Assembly (NCBI GenBank): GCA_900549545.1
Contig: URPA01000013.1
Coordinates: 1 to 41,623 of the forward strand
From: an uncultured Eubacteriales bacterium
GTDB taxonomy: Bacteria; Bacillota; Clostridia; Oscillospirales; Oscillospiraceae
Length of the DNA: 41,623 nucleotides
Direction: 5' to 3'
Part shown: positions 1 through 7,930 of the stretch, in pieces
Layout of the letters: each line of letters starts with the position of its first letter
Position numbering within the stretch: position 1 is the first letter of the stretch
Notes under the pieces: model-generated
The model's input: the letters and a program-made list of their open reading frames with translations, nothing else
What the model was told of the DNA's origin: nothing
Database searches by the model: none
Made by a program: the position numbers and the translations under genes

Positions 1-380
1 TTATCCGCAGCTTCCCCGACGGCTATGACTCATGGATAGAGCAGGGGGGCAGCAATGTCTCCGGCGGGCAGAAGCAGCGCCTGTGCATTGCCCGCGCGCT
101 GCTTAAAAAGCCCAGAATACTCATTCTCGACGACTCCACCAGCGCGGTCGATACCAAGACCGACGCGCTGATAAGGCAGGGCTTTAAGGAGTATATTCCC
201 GACACAACGAAGATAATCATTGCCCAGCGCGTGGCCTCCGTTCAGGACGCGGACATGATAATTGTCATGGAAAACGGCGCCATATCCGCCATGGGCACAC
301 ATGAGCAGCTCATGGAGGGCTGCCCCATGTACCGCGAGATATTTGAAGAACAGAGCAAGGGAGGGGACTTTGATGAATAA
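1..380 (+). CDS. ABC exporter half-transporter, C-terminal fragment with degenerate ATPase site (5' end outside window)
   Basis: Frame 3 is open from the window edge to TAA at 378-380 and encodes the last 125 residues of an ABC nucleotide-binding domain. Visible motifs are the signature NVSGGQKQR, Walker B ILILDDSTSAVD, and the switch region IIIAQRVASV. Two catalytic positions differ from consensus: the Glu after Walker B is Asp, and the switch His is Gln. This is the pattern of the degenerate subunit in heterodimeric exporters such as TM287/288 or BmrCD (family knowledge). The stop overlaps the start of the next gene (ATGAATAA), so the two halves are translationally coupled and very likely pair. 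The missing upstream part should hold six membrane helices and Walker A. The exported substrate is unknown; drug or lipid-like compounds are usual for the family. Confidence 0.9.
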   Translation, partial: IRSFPDGYDSWIEQGGSNVSGGQKQRLCIARALLKKPRILILDDSTSAVDTKTDALIRQGFKEYIPDTTKIIIAQRVASVQDADMIIVMENGAISAMGTHEQLMEGCPMYREIFEEQSKGGDFDE

Positions 381-2280
381 ACGGCCAATGGCTGACGGCG
401 CGGAGAGCATGGCGGCCATCAAGCGCACCGTCAAAAAGTATTTCGGCTACTATCCTATCCTCGCCCCGCTGACTATTGTCTGCATCCTGTTTTCCGCAAT
501 AGTCTCGGCGGTGCCCTCGCTCTTTGTACAGAATGTGCTGTCCATCATCGAAAAATGGTACCGCAGCGGCGACTGGGTATCTGCAAGGGCGGAGATCATG
601 CCCTACCTCGCGCTGCTGGTGGCGCTGTATGTGCTCTCTATTATCTCCATCACGCTCTACACCCAGCTTGGAGCGATAATGACCCAGGGCTTCATGGATA
701 AGCTGCGTCAGGAGCTTTTCGGCGATATGCAGGGCCTGCCCATCCGCTATTTTGACACCCATAAGCACGGCGATATTATGAGCCACTACACCAACGATAT
801 CGACACCCTGCGCCAGCTCGTCTCCCAGTCTATCCCCACCTTTGTGCAGGCGGGAGCGATAGTGCTGGTCGTGCTTGCCATCATGCTGTACTTCAGCGTC
901 TGGCTTACGCTTATCGTGCTGCTGGGCGTGGTGCTGATGGTGCTGGTGACGAAGAAAATCGGCGGCGGCTCCGCCAAATACTTCCTGCGGCAGCAGAAGT
1001 CCGTCGCGGCGACCGAGGGTTATATTCAGGAGAGCATGAACGGCCAGAAGGTGGTCAAGGTCTTCTGCCATGAGGAGCAGAGCGTTGAGGACTTTGACAA
1101 GATAAATGAGGAGCTGTTCCAGAACAGCTTCCGCGCCAACGCCTACGCGAGCGTCCTCGGCCCCATTATCGGCAATATCGGCAACATCCTGTATGTGCTG
1201 CTGGCGCTTATCGGCGGCGTGCTGCTGATTGCGGGCGTCCCGAACCTGAGCCTCTCAGGCAAGGCGCTGAGCATAAGCATACTGGTGCCGTTTTTGAACA
1301 TGACAAAGCAGTTTACCGGCAATATAAATTCGCTCTCGCAGCAGGTGAATTTCATCGTCATGGCGGGCGCGGGCGCATCCCGCGTGTTTATGCTCCTTGA
1401 CGAGCAGCCCGAGACGGACGACGGCTATGTCACCCTTGTAAACGCCAGCGTTCAGCCCGACGGCAGCGTCACCGAGAGCGCCGGGCGCACCGGCTGCTGG
1501 GCTTGGCGGCATCCGCACTCCGATGGGACCGTCACCTACACGCCGCTCAAGGGCGATGTGCGCATGGTGAATGTGGACTTCGCGTATGAGGAGGATAAGC
1601 CCGTGCTGCACGATGTCTCCGTCTACGCAGAGCCGGGCCAGAAGGTCGCCTTCGTCGGTGCGACCGGCGCGGGCAAGACCACCATCACGAACCTCATCAA
1701 CCGCTTTTACGACATTGACGATGGCAAGATACGCTATGACGGCATAAACATCAACAAGATAAAGAAAAACGACCTGCGCCGCTCGCTGGGCATAGTTTTG
1801 CAGGACACGAATCTCTTCACCGGCAGCGTTATGGATAATATCCGCTACGGACGCCTTGATGCCAGCGACGAGGACTGCGTTGCCGCGGCGAAGCTCGCGG
1901 GGGCTGATGATTTCATCACCCGCCTGCCCGAGGGGTATAACACCGAGCTTACCAATAATGGCGCAAACCTCTCCCAGGGCCAGCGGCAGCTTATCGCCAT
2001 CGCGCGGGCAGCCGTTGCAGACCCGCCGGTGATGATCCTCGACGAGGCGACCTCCTCAATCGACACCCATACCGAGGCCATTGTCCAAAGGGGCATGGAT
2101 AAGCTCATGGAGGGGCGCACGGTGTTCGTCATCGCCCACCGGCTCTCCACGGTCATGAACTCCGATGTCATCATGGTTCTCGACCACGGCCGCATCATCG
2201 AGCGCGGCAGCCATGACAGCCTCATCGCCCAGAAGGGCGCGTATTACCAGCTCTATACCGGCGCGTTTGAATTAGAATAA
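373..2280 (+). CDS. ABC exporter half-transporter, canonical subunit (permease plus ATPase, 635 aa)
   Basis: This is a full-length exporter half. An N-terminal membrane domain with about six helices (residues about 25-330) is followed by an ATPase domain with Walker A GATGAGKTT near 428-436, signature LSQGQ near 534, Walker B VMILDEATSSID near 554 and switch His in VIAHRLSTV. The catalytic Glu and His are present, but the signature has Gln in place of the first Gly of LSGGQ. That complements the degenerate neighbour upstream: the weak site would combine that protein's Walker motifs with this altered signature. Between the two domains, residues about 360-395 form a short insert (near GRTGCWAWRHPH) that I recall from related clostridial exporters. 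ATG at 373 is chosen over an in-frame ATG at 262 because it follows an AGGGAGGGG ribosome site and overlaps the upstream stop. Confidence 0.93.
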   Translation: MNKRPMADGAESMAAIKRTVKKYFGYYPILAPLTIVCILFSAIVSAVPSLFVQNVLSIIEKWYRSGDWVSARAEIMPYLALLVALYVLSIISITLYTQLGAIMTQGFMDKLRQELFGDMQGLPIRYFDTHKHGDIMSHYTNDIDTLRQLVSQSIPTFVQAGAIVLVVLAIMLYFSVWLTLIVLLGVVLMVLVTKKIGGGSAKYFLRQQKSVAATEGYIQESMNGQKVVKVFCHEEQSVEDFDKINEELFQNSFRANAYASVLGPIIGNIGNILYVLLALIGGVLLIAGVPNLSLSGKALSISILVPFLNMTKQFTGNINSLSQQVNFIVMAGAGASRVFMLLDEQPETDDGYVTLVNASVQPDGSVTESAGRTGCWAWRHPHSDGTVTYTPLKGDVRMVNVDFAYEEDKPVLHDVSVYAEPGQKVAFVGATGAGKTTITNLINRFYDIDDGKIRYDGININKIKKNDLRRSLGIVLQDTNLFTGSVMDNIRYGRLDASDEDCVAAAKLAGADDFITRLPEGYNTELTNNGANLSQGQRQLIAIARAAVADPPVMILDEATSSIDTHTEAIVQRGMDKLMEGRTVFVIAHRLSTVMNSDVIMVLDHGRIIERGSHDSLIAQKGAYYQLYTGAFELE

Positions 2281-2290
2281 GAAAACAGCG

Positions 2291-2338
2291 GCAGACCCCA
2301 AGCCTGTTCAAACAGATTTGGGGTCTGCTATATTTTGT
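2291..2338 (+). terminator. Intrinsic terminator after the ABC exporter operon
   Basis: A stem GCAGACCCCA (2291-2300) pairs with TGGGGTCTGC (2319-2328) and is followed by a T-rich tail. It lies 10 bases after the exporter stop and is correctly placed to end that transcript. Confidence 0.8.
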
Positions 2339-2339
2339 G

Positions 2340-2655
2340 TTATGGACATGAAATGCAGTCTATGAAGCATTGGTGCAAGGGGCTTATCCATTTGTTTTTA
2401 TGATGTCCGTAAACCAACATCAGGCGGTTGTGCTGAACATTTGTTTCAATTTCAACCAATGCACCTCTTTGTATTTCTTCCTCAACCACGAAGCGTGGAA
2501 GAAAGGAAACGCCAACATCGTTTTGCACTAAATTTTTAATAGTCGCAATGCTTGCAAGCTCTATCGTATGGTCTAAAATTATACCACTGTCTCTAAGATA
2601 GCTTTCAAATATCTGCCGAAAAATGCAGTTGGGCTCATTAACGATAAGCGGAATT
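2340..2655 (-). pseudogene. LysR-family regulator, C-terminal fragment only
   Basis: Reading leftward from about 2655 to the stop at 2340-2342, about 104 residues match the second half of a LysR effector-binding domain: KIPLIVNEPNCIFRQIFE, then ELASIATIKNLVQNDVGVSF, then LPRFVVEEEIQRG. This is the typical xLIxxEPxC...SIxxIKxLVxxGxGVSxLP series. The N-terminal helix-turn-helix and the first half of the effector domain, about 190 residues, are absent. Upstream of KIPLI the frame continues only as the antisense of an MFS gene, so homology stops abruptly near 2655. The fragment is more AT-rich than its neighbours. It cannot bind DNA as it stands. A translated start inside the MFS fragment is possible but I see no good ribosome site. 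Confidence 0.82.
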
Positions 2656-3536
2656 TTATGCTGCTGATTGGCCTTGCGGCGGGTGCTTTGGCCTTTGGTG
2701 TTGTTATGGGAGCGGCTACTCCCGCGATTGGCAAAAGATATGCTGCTACGGCGTCGGGGATCATCAATGGGGCGGGTGGCCTTGGCGGAGCGGTGCTTGC
2801 CCCATACCTGCAAATACTAAGTGACCACGGTCTGTTCAAACAGTCGATGATAGGCCTTGCCTGTATTTCGGGAGCGGTTGTGCTGCTTTGCGTGTGGCTC
2901 GGTAAAAAGGAGCGCGGCGCGATAGCGGAGGACGGCGCGCCGGAGGCTTCCTCGGGCATTCGTGAAATGCTTAAAGAGGCCGTTCTCAGCCGCCGGTTTA
3001 TGCACTTGGCGCTGGCGCTCTTTACTTGCGGTTTCTTTATGGCAATCATTGAGACCTATCTCTATCCTCAGCTGCTATCCTATGGCTTCGATGGCAGTGA
3101 GGTGGCGTTTCTGTTCACAATTTATGGCGTGATGGGAATGATTGGCCCGATTATCGCGGGTATTTTATGCAGTAAAATCAATCCGAAATGGGTGCTCGGA
3201 ACAATATACGGCTTGCGTCCCGTGCTGATTATCCTGTTTTTGGTTTTGCCTAAAAACGGCGTTACCGTGTATAGCTTTATAATTGGACTTGGGCTTGTTG
3301 GAAATGCGACCGTTCCGCCGACAACGCTGCTTATCGGCAAGTTTTTTGGCAACCGTAAAATGCCGACCTTGTCCGGCATTGCAATGGTGTTCCATCAAAT
3401 CGGCAGTTTTTTCAGCACATGGCTTGCAAGCGTTCTTATCACATTGAGCGGTGATTATATCCTCATTTGGTTTTGTGGAGGAATTTTCGCGGCAATTGCA
3501 GCCGGACTATGCTATACAATCAGGGAAGGCAAATAA
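2656..3536 (+). pseudogene. MFS transporter, 5'-truncated (about 290 residues remain)
   Basis: The frame encodes a membrane protein matching the middle and C-terminal part of a major facilitator. It begins inside about helix 4 (LLIGLAAGALAFGVVMGAA), continues with the helix 5 region ASGIINGAGGLGGAVLAPY, a charged cytoplasmic loop (residues about 75-110), and then the C-terminal six helices ending in IREGK. Helices 1-3 and the usual GxLxDRxGRR loop motif are missing, so about 100 residues are lost. An ATG at 2658 opens the remaining frame, but it falls inside a helix and has no ribosome site. Homology begins exactly where that of the leftward LysR fragment ends. The best explanation is a deletion that removed both 5' ends of a divergent regulator-transporter pair. 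The alternative, a short functional transporter, is unlikely. Confidence 0.8.
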
Positions 3537-3642
3537 TACATCTGCGCTGTATGTTTGAAAGCGCTTTGCCCAAGCTGCCACAGCCGGGACAAAACCGTCG
3601 TCTCCGGCCGGGATGTAAGACTCATAAGCATAGCATAAAACA

Positions 3643-3676
3643 TAAAAAAGACCCGCAGACTTTTTAAGTCTGCGGG
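3643..3676 (-). terminator. Intrinsic terminator for the leftward gene at 3712-4134
   Basis: The 11-bp stem CCCGCAGACTT (3652-3662) pairs with AAGTCTGCGGG (3666-3676) around a 3-base loop. On the minus strand the stem is followed by six T (plus-strand A run 3644-3649), so it ends leftward transcription 36 bases after the stop. There is no T-run in the rightward direction. Confidence 0.85.
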
Positions 3677-3711
3677 CTTGCTTGTAGTCAAAGGCTTTGC
3701 CTTCGGCGGTC

Positions 3712-4134
3712 TTATTCCTTGCCTGCGCCGTCGTCCTCGGTGGAGGAGACGACATCCTCAAAATCGCCTATCTCGACCTCAAGGTCCTTGTCGGCGGTTT
3801 TGGCGGCCTCGGCCTTGAGGTCCTCCATCTCGTCGCTCTTTGCCTTGATGCGCTCGGTCAGCTCCTCAGCCTGCTGGAAGAGGGGAGCGAAGAAGCCCTG
3901 CGGGTTATCGCGGTTCTCCTCATAATAGAGCTTGCCGATCTCGGTATAGACCCGGCGCAGCTCCTCAGTGTCGCCGTTTACCTCAAGCCCAAGCTTCGCG
4001 ATGCGGGCATAGGCCTTGGCGCGGGTGCTGCCCTGCTCGTAGATGTTGCGCACGGTGCCGTTGTCGGCAACCTCCTTTGCCTTGCTGACAAGGTTGTTGA
4101 GCGTGCCGGTAATAATATCCTTGTAATTAGCCAT
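3712..4134 (-). CDS. Conserved hypothetical coiled-coil protein (140 aa)
   Basis: This is a small, soluble, highly charged protein with no signal peptide and no cysteine. The N-terminal part (residues 1-50) reads TLNNLVSKAKEVADNGTVRN; the middle has a conserved-looking segment VYTEIGKLYYEENRDNPQGF; residues about 88-112 are a heptad-like coiled coil (AEELTERIKAKSDEMEDLKA); the tail is acidic. I recall similar proteins annotated as hypothetical, sometimes wrongly as a serine proteinase, in Oscillospiraceae; no catalytic motif is visible and I assign no function. The ATG at 4132-4134 follows a strong AGGAGG site (plus strand 4143-4148). The gene has its own likely promoter and terminator, so it is probably monocistronic although it lies downstream of lgt in the same direction. 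Confidence 0.8.
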   Translation of the reverse strand: MANYKDIITGTLNNLVSKAKEVADNGTVRNIYEQGSTRAKAYARIAKLGLEVNGDTEELRRVYTEIGKLYYEENRDNPQGFFAPLFQQAEELTERIKAKSDEMEDLKAEAAKTADKDLEVEIGDFEDVVSSTEDDGAGKE

Positions 4135-4236
4135 TAAAAATACCTCCTAATTATTCGTAAGCGCTGAACAAATCGCCTTCGGTGCTTTGCGGACAATTTG
4201 CGCCCTGACTTCGCCACTTTTCCTTGAAATACACAA

Positions 4237-4266
4237 AGTATATCTGCGAAAAAGTGTCATCGTCAG
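4237..4266 (-). promoter_or_regulatory. Predicted sigma-A promoter for the coiled-coil protein gene
   Basis: On the minus strand a -10 TATACT (4237-4242) lies 18 bases from a -35 CTGACG (4261-4266). The start codon is about 100 bases further on. The -35 matches consensus at four of six positions, so this is plausible but not certain. Confidence 0.45.
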
Positions 4267-4300
4267 AACACAAGTTCTCTCGCAAATCACTCTCGCCGAT

Positions 4301-5221
4301 TCATTCATCACTTACTTGTTGGTCTGGTGGGTTTCCTTCCGCGCCTGCCCGCGCAACCCGGTTGACATACAGATCGTCCGGGGAGTGGGGCCTGCGGCTC
4401 TGCACGATGATCACCGCGAGAGCTATCAAAGCAAGCGCTATTGAAAGCGCCTGTGATACGCGTATGTTGCTGCTGCCAATGTAGAGGCTGTCCGTGCGCA
4501 GGCCCTCGATCCAGGCCCGGCCCGTGCCATACCACAGAAAATAGATGAGCAGGCACTGCCCGTCATAGCGGCGCTTGCCCCTGTTTGTCCACACGATGAG
4601 GAAAATAAGCCCGATGAGATTCCAGAGGCTCTCGTACAAAAAAGTGGGGTGGACAAATATGGTCGTCCCGTCCGGGGTGGTCAGGCCCATGCGGCAGAAA
4701 ATCTCAGTCTCCGCTCCGAAGGCCTCGCGGTTCATGAAGTTGCCCCAGCGGCCCAGAATCTGCCCGATGAGCAGGCCAAAGACAACAAGGTCCATCATTG
4801 CGAGCACCGGGATCTTCTTGCGCCTGCAAACAAGCCAGATGACGATTATCCCGGCGATGATGCCGCCGTAGATGGCGAGGCCGCCGTCCCGGATGGCAAA
4901 AATCTTCGCGGGGTCTGCAAGGTAGCTGTCAAGCTCAAAGAGCACATAATAGAGCCTCGCGCCGACGATGGAAAAGGGCAGCAGCCAGAGCATCATGTCA
5001 AAAAAATCGTCCTGCCTGATGCCAAATTTTGAGCTGCGCCGGGAGCAGTAGACCATGGCCAGAATGAAGCCAAGGCCGATCAAAACCCCGTAAAAATAGA
5101 TGTTCAGGCCAAAAATAGTGAAATACGCGGGGGGATTTATCGAAAAGTCTCCCAGCATGGGGAAACTGATGGCGCTCTCGCGCTGCATGGTTGAAAACAA
5201 AAACTGGAACATTGTGCTCAT
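4301..5221 (-). CDS. lgt: Prolipoprotein diacylglyceryl transferase
   Basis: Lgt moves a diacylglyceryl group from phosphatidylglycerol to the lipobox Cys of prolipoproteins in the membrane. The protein (306 aa, near the family's usual 260-300) has about seven hydrophobic segments, the Lgt signature GRWGNFMNREAFG near residues 157-169 with its key Arg, Asn and Glu, the YGVLIGLGFI segment near 43-52, and the GGLAIYGGIIAG segment near 112-123. The C-terminal 30 residues are polar and acidic, beyond the usual end. Its ATG (5219-5221) overlaps the stop of the upstream M16 gene by the ATGA arrangement, so it is cotranscribed with yfmF-yfmH. The window encodes several lipoproteins that would be substrates (18211, 25125, 29365, 32972). 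Confidence 0.95.
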   Translation of the reverse strand: MSTMFQFLFSTMQRESAISFPMLGDFSINPPAYFTIFGLNIYFYGVLIGLGFILAMVYCSRRSSKFGIRQDDFFDMMLWLLPFSIVGARLYYVLFELDSYLADPAKIFAIRDGGLAIYGGIIAGIIVIWLVCRRKKIPVLAMMDLVVFGLLIGQILGRWGNFMNREAFGAETEIFCRMGLTTPDGTTIFVHPTFLYESLWNLIGLIFLIVWTNRGKRRYDGQCLLIYFLWYGTGRAWIEGLRTDSLYIGSSNIRVSQALSIALALIALAVIIVQSRRPHSPDDLYVNRVARAGAEGNPPDQQVSDE

Positions 5222-6519
5222 GCCTCCTGCGTCTCAGGGTCAGCGTCGCGCTTGGGGGAGATGACCGCCATGGCAAGCCGCTCGGCCGTTATATTCTCGC
5301 GGATAAAGGCCTCGCACTCGGCCTTTTCGACCGCTGCGAGCGCGTCTATCGCGTCAAGGGCACAGTATCCGTCAAACTCCGCCGCGGCAAGCGAGTAGCA
5401 GATATTCTCAAAATCCTCAAGCCCTCTGAGCCTTGCGCCGAAGGAGGCGCGCTTTGAGCGCTCAAAGCGCTCTGGGTCTATCCCCTCGGCAGATACCTGC
5501 TCCGCCGCGTCCAGCAGGGCCTTGAGCACCTGCTCAGGGTCAGCGCTCTCGCCGCTGATGATAATTGTCCCCGTCCCGGCAGAGAAATCGGCCTCATAGT
5601 CATAGTCCCGGCTCAAAAGCCCCTTAGCGTAAAGCCCCGTGTAAAACGGGGAGGAAGAGCCGACCAGCAGGCGCAGAGCCAGCGCCGTAATTAGCTGCTG
5701 GCGCATGGCGGCGGCCCCGTCCTTCTCCGGGCGGAGCTTCGCGCCGATCATGAATATGGGCGCGGAGACGCTCATCGTCTCCCAACGCTCGGCCGCCGTG
5801 GGCAGGAGCGATTCCTCCGGGCCAAAGTCCGCCTTCGGAAGCTCACCGCGCTCCTGCGGCAGCTCCTCCACGGCGATGGCGCGGATGCGCTCGGGGTCGA
5901 CATCCCCCGCGATGCAGAGGGTCATATTAACCGGGGCGTAAAACGCCCTGTGGCAGTTATAGAGCGTCTCGGCGCTTATCTCGGCGATGCTCTCCACCGT
6001 TCCGGCGACCTTGTCCCGGATGGGGTGCTGCTTATATAAAAGCTCCAGCAGGTTGTAATAGAGCTTCTGGTCGGGGCTGTCCTCGCCCATCAAAATCTCC
6101 TGCGCGATAATGCCCTGCTCCTTCTGCACCGTCTCCTCGGTAAAATACGGGGTGGACACAAAGTGCAGCAGCAGGCGCAGGTTGTCATCAAAATTGGTGG
6201 TGCACTGGAAAAAATAACAGGTCATGCCGGCGGAGGTGAAGGCGTTGGGGTCAGCGCCGTTTGCGCTTAAAAGCGTCATGGCGTTGTCCCCGTCCGGCAG
6301 GTCGAACATCTTGTGCTCAAGAAAATGCGCCACGCCCGCCGGGGTATCAATAAGCTCCCCGCCCAGCTCAAAGCGGCGGGCAGCCCCGCCGTAATCGGTG
6401 GCAAAGGCGGCAAAGTATGAGCCGAAGCCCGGCTTTGGCACGATGTTTATTCTCAGCCCGTTTGGCAGCACCTCTCTGTATAGGCGCTCGCCGATGCGGG
6501 GGTAATCAGTCATCTGCAT
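5218..6519 (-). CDS. yfmH: M16 family zinc peptidase, YfmH-type (active subunit of the YfmF/YfmH pair)
   Basis: The 433-residue protein has the inverted zinc motif HFLEH at residues 65-69 and a downstream Glu in EQGIIAQE, the usual M16 metal and catalytic set. It follows a related protein lacking that motif (6506-7813), which matches the paired arrangement of processing-peptidase-like M16B enzymes. In Bacillus the equivalents are linked to the 5-aminopentanol modification of elongation factor P (established for that family; not shown here, and no efp lies in the window). I chose ATG at 6519 because GAGGAGG lies six bases upstream; an ATG at 6543 would add eight residues without a ribosome site. 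The gene overlaps the end of yfmF by 14 bases and the start of lgt by 4. Confidence 0.9.
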   Translation of the reverse strand: MQMTDYPRIGERLYREVLPNGLRINIVPKPGFGSYFAAFATDYGGAARRFELGGELIDTPAGVAHFLEHKMFDLPDGDNAMTLLSANGADPNAFTSAGMTCYFFQCTTNFDDNLRLLLHFVSTPYFTEETVQKEQGIIAQEILMGEDSPDQKLYYNLLELLYKQHPIRDKVAGTVESIAEISAETLYNCHRAFYAPVNMTLCIAGDVDPERIRAIAVEELPQERGELPKADFGPEESLLPTAAERWETMSVSAPIFMIGAKLRPEKDGAAAMRQQLITALALRLLVGSSSPFYTGLYAKGLLSRDYDYEADFSAGTGTIIISGESADPEQVLKALLDAAEQVSAEGIDPERFERSKRASFGARLRGLEDFENICYSLAAAEFDGYCALDAIDALAAVEKAECEAFIRENITAERLAMAVISPKRDADPETQEA

Positions 6520-7813
6520 CTGTATCCTCCTCGCTTTCTCCATCGCCGGAGAGGAAATATATCATGTCACACTCGACGCTGCGGGCAATGTCGCGCACAG
6601 TTTCCACCGTGACCTCACCCACAAGCTCTGAAAGCTCAAGGGGGCTGTACTCCGCGCCCATGAGGGCGTTGGAGAGGTAAAAGCCCTCAAGCTCTGCCTG
6701 ACTGTCCTCAAAGGAGCGCAGGTCGGAGGCAACGCAGGCCTTGGCAGCCAGAAGCTCCTCCTCGCTTATATCGCCCTTTCGCATGGCCTCAAGCTGGGCA
6801 AAAATCTCATCCCTTGCGGGCTCAAATTTATCAAAATCCACCCCGCAGGAGACGAGCATGATGCCCTTGTGTATCTCCAGCGCGGAGAAGGCGTAATAAC
6901 AGAGGCTCAGCCGCTCGCGCACGTTCAAAAACAGCTTGGAGAAGCTGCCGCCGCCGTAGATGGCGTTAAAAACGTGCAGCGCCGGGATATCCGGCTGCTC
7001 CATGCACTGGCCGAGGCGGAAGCCCATCACGAGCTTGCCCTGCGTCACATCGAGCTGCTCCTCGTAAAAGCGGGGCTTTTCCTCAAGGGAGTTCATGCGC
7101 ACATCGGTGCCGATGTCGTAATCAATTTCGCCCCGGGGCAGGGTCATCAGCGCGTCCTTCATCGCGGCGCTGACCTTGTTGAAGCTCTCCCTGCCGCAGT
7201 AGAAAACCTCCACCGGGGAGCTTTGCAGCAGCTCCCGGTAGCGCTTTGTGAGCTTCTGGTAATTGATGCTCTCGCACTCGTCAATGCCGCCGAGGCCGCC
7301 CACGGCGAAATCCTCACAGCAGCACATCTCCTCGATGCAGCGGCGCACAGAGTAGCTGCGCTTTTCGTTTATCCGGGCGCGCAGGCGCTCGAGCATTTTT
7401 TCCCTCTCGCTGTCCACATAGGGCTTATAGAGCAGGCCCCCGCGCTTTAATGGGTCGAGCAGCAGCTCACCCATGAGCATTGCCACATCCTCAAGCACAC
7501 CCTTGCCATCGGGCAGAAACGCGCCCTCAGGCAGGCTTGCGAAAAAGCCGAGGCACTGAATTTCGCCTATGCGGCGCACGACAGGCTCCACCGCGCTGCC
7601 GTAAAGCTCCTCCATCCGGGCGGAGAGCGCCTCCATATCCCGGTAGCGGGTGCAGCCGCGGCGCAGCACATAGGGAATCAGCGCGTTCATGGCGGCCGTC
7701 TCCCGCTCAAGCTGGGTCAGCAGCGAGAGGCTGAGGCAGGCGGTTTTGAACTTATCCTCCCTCAAATGGCTCAGCCACACGCCGGGCATTATTTCTTTCC
7801 TGGTCATATTCAT
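6506..7813 (-). CDS. yfmF: M16 family peptidase-like protein, YfmF-type (zinc motif absent)
   Basis: A 435-residue protein with the M16 fold pattern: an N-terminal domain (LSLSLLTQLERETAAMNALI, then the RYRDMEALSARMEELYG region typical of YmfF) and a C-terminal domain with AIYGGGSFSKLFLNVRERLS, the glycine-rich segment used for substrate contact. No HxxEH is present, so it should be the non-catalytic partner of the next gene. The start is ATG at 7811-7813, supported by GGAGGGG five bases upstream; an in-frame ATG at 7849 lies before that site and is unlikely. It is the first gene of a leftward operon yfmF-yfmH-lgt, with a promoter about 72 bases upstream. Confidence 0.88.
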   Translation of the reverse strand: MNMTRKEIMPGVWLSHLREDKFKTACLSLSLLTQLERETAAMNALIPYVLRRGCTRYRDMEALSARMEELYGSAVEPVVRRIGEIQCLGFFASLPEGAFLPDGKGVLEDVAMLMGELLLDPLKRGGLLYKPYVDSEREKMLERLRARINEKRSYSVRRCIEEMCCCEDFAVGGLGGIDECESINYQKLTKRYRELLQSSPVEVFYCGRESFNKVSAAMKDALMTLPRGEIDYDIGTDVRMNSLEEKPRFYEEQLDVTQGKLVMGFRLGQCMEQPDIPALHVFNAIYGGGSFSKLFLNVRERLSLCYYAFSALEIHKGIMLVSCGVDFDKFEPARDEIFAQLEAMRKGDISEEELLAAKACVASDLRSFEDSQAELEGFYLSNALMGAEYSPLELSELVGEVTVETVRDIARSVECDMIYFLSGDGESEEDTDADD

Positions 7814-7885
7814 CCGAACCCCTCCGTTGCTGCTGCGATTATATACCAAAAATTAGCGGATTTATGGCATATTTTGTTAACTTTA

Positions 7886-7894
7886 ATTATACCA
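7886..7894 (-). promoter_or_regulatory. Extended -10 promoter for yfmF-yfmH-lgt
   Basis: On the minus strand the sequence TGGTATAAT (7894 to 7886) is a perfect extended -10 box. No convincing -35 lies 17 bases upstream, which is tolerated for extended -10 promoters. The 5' leader would be about 65-70 bases. Confidence 0.6.
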
Positions 7895-7930
7895 TGCCAA
7901 AACCCAAAATGGAAGTGCAAAAGTCCGCAA

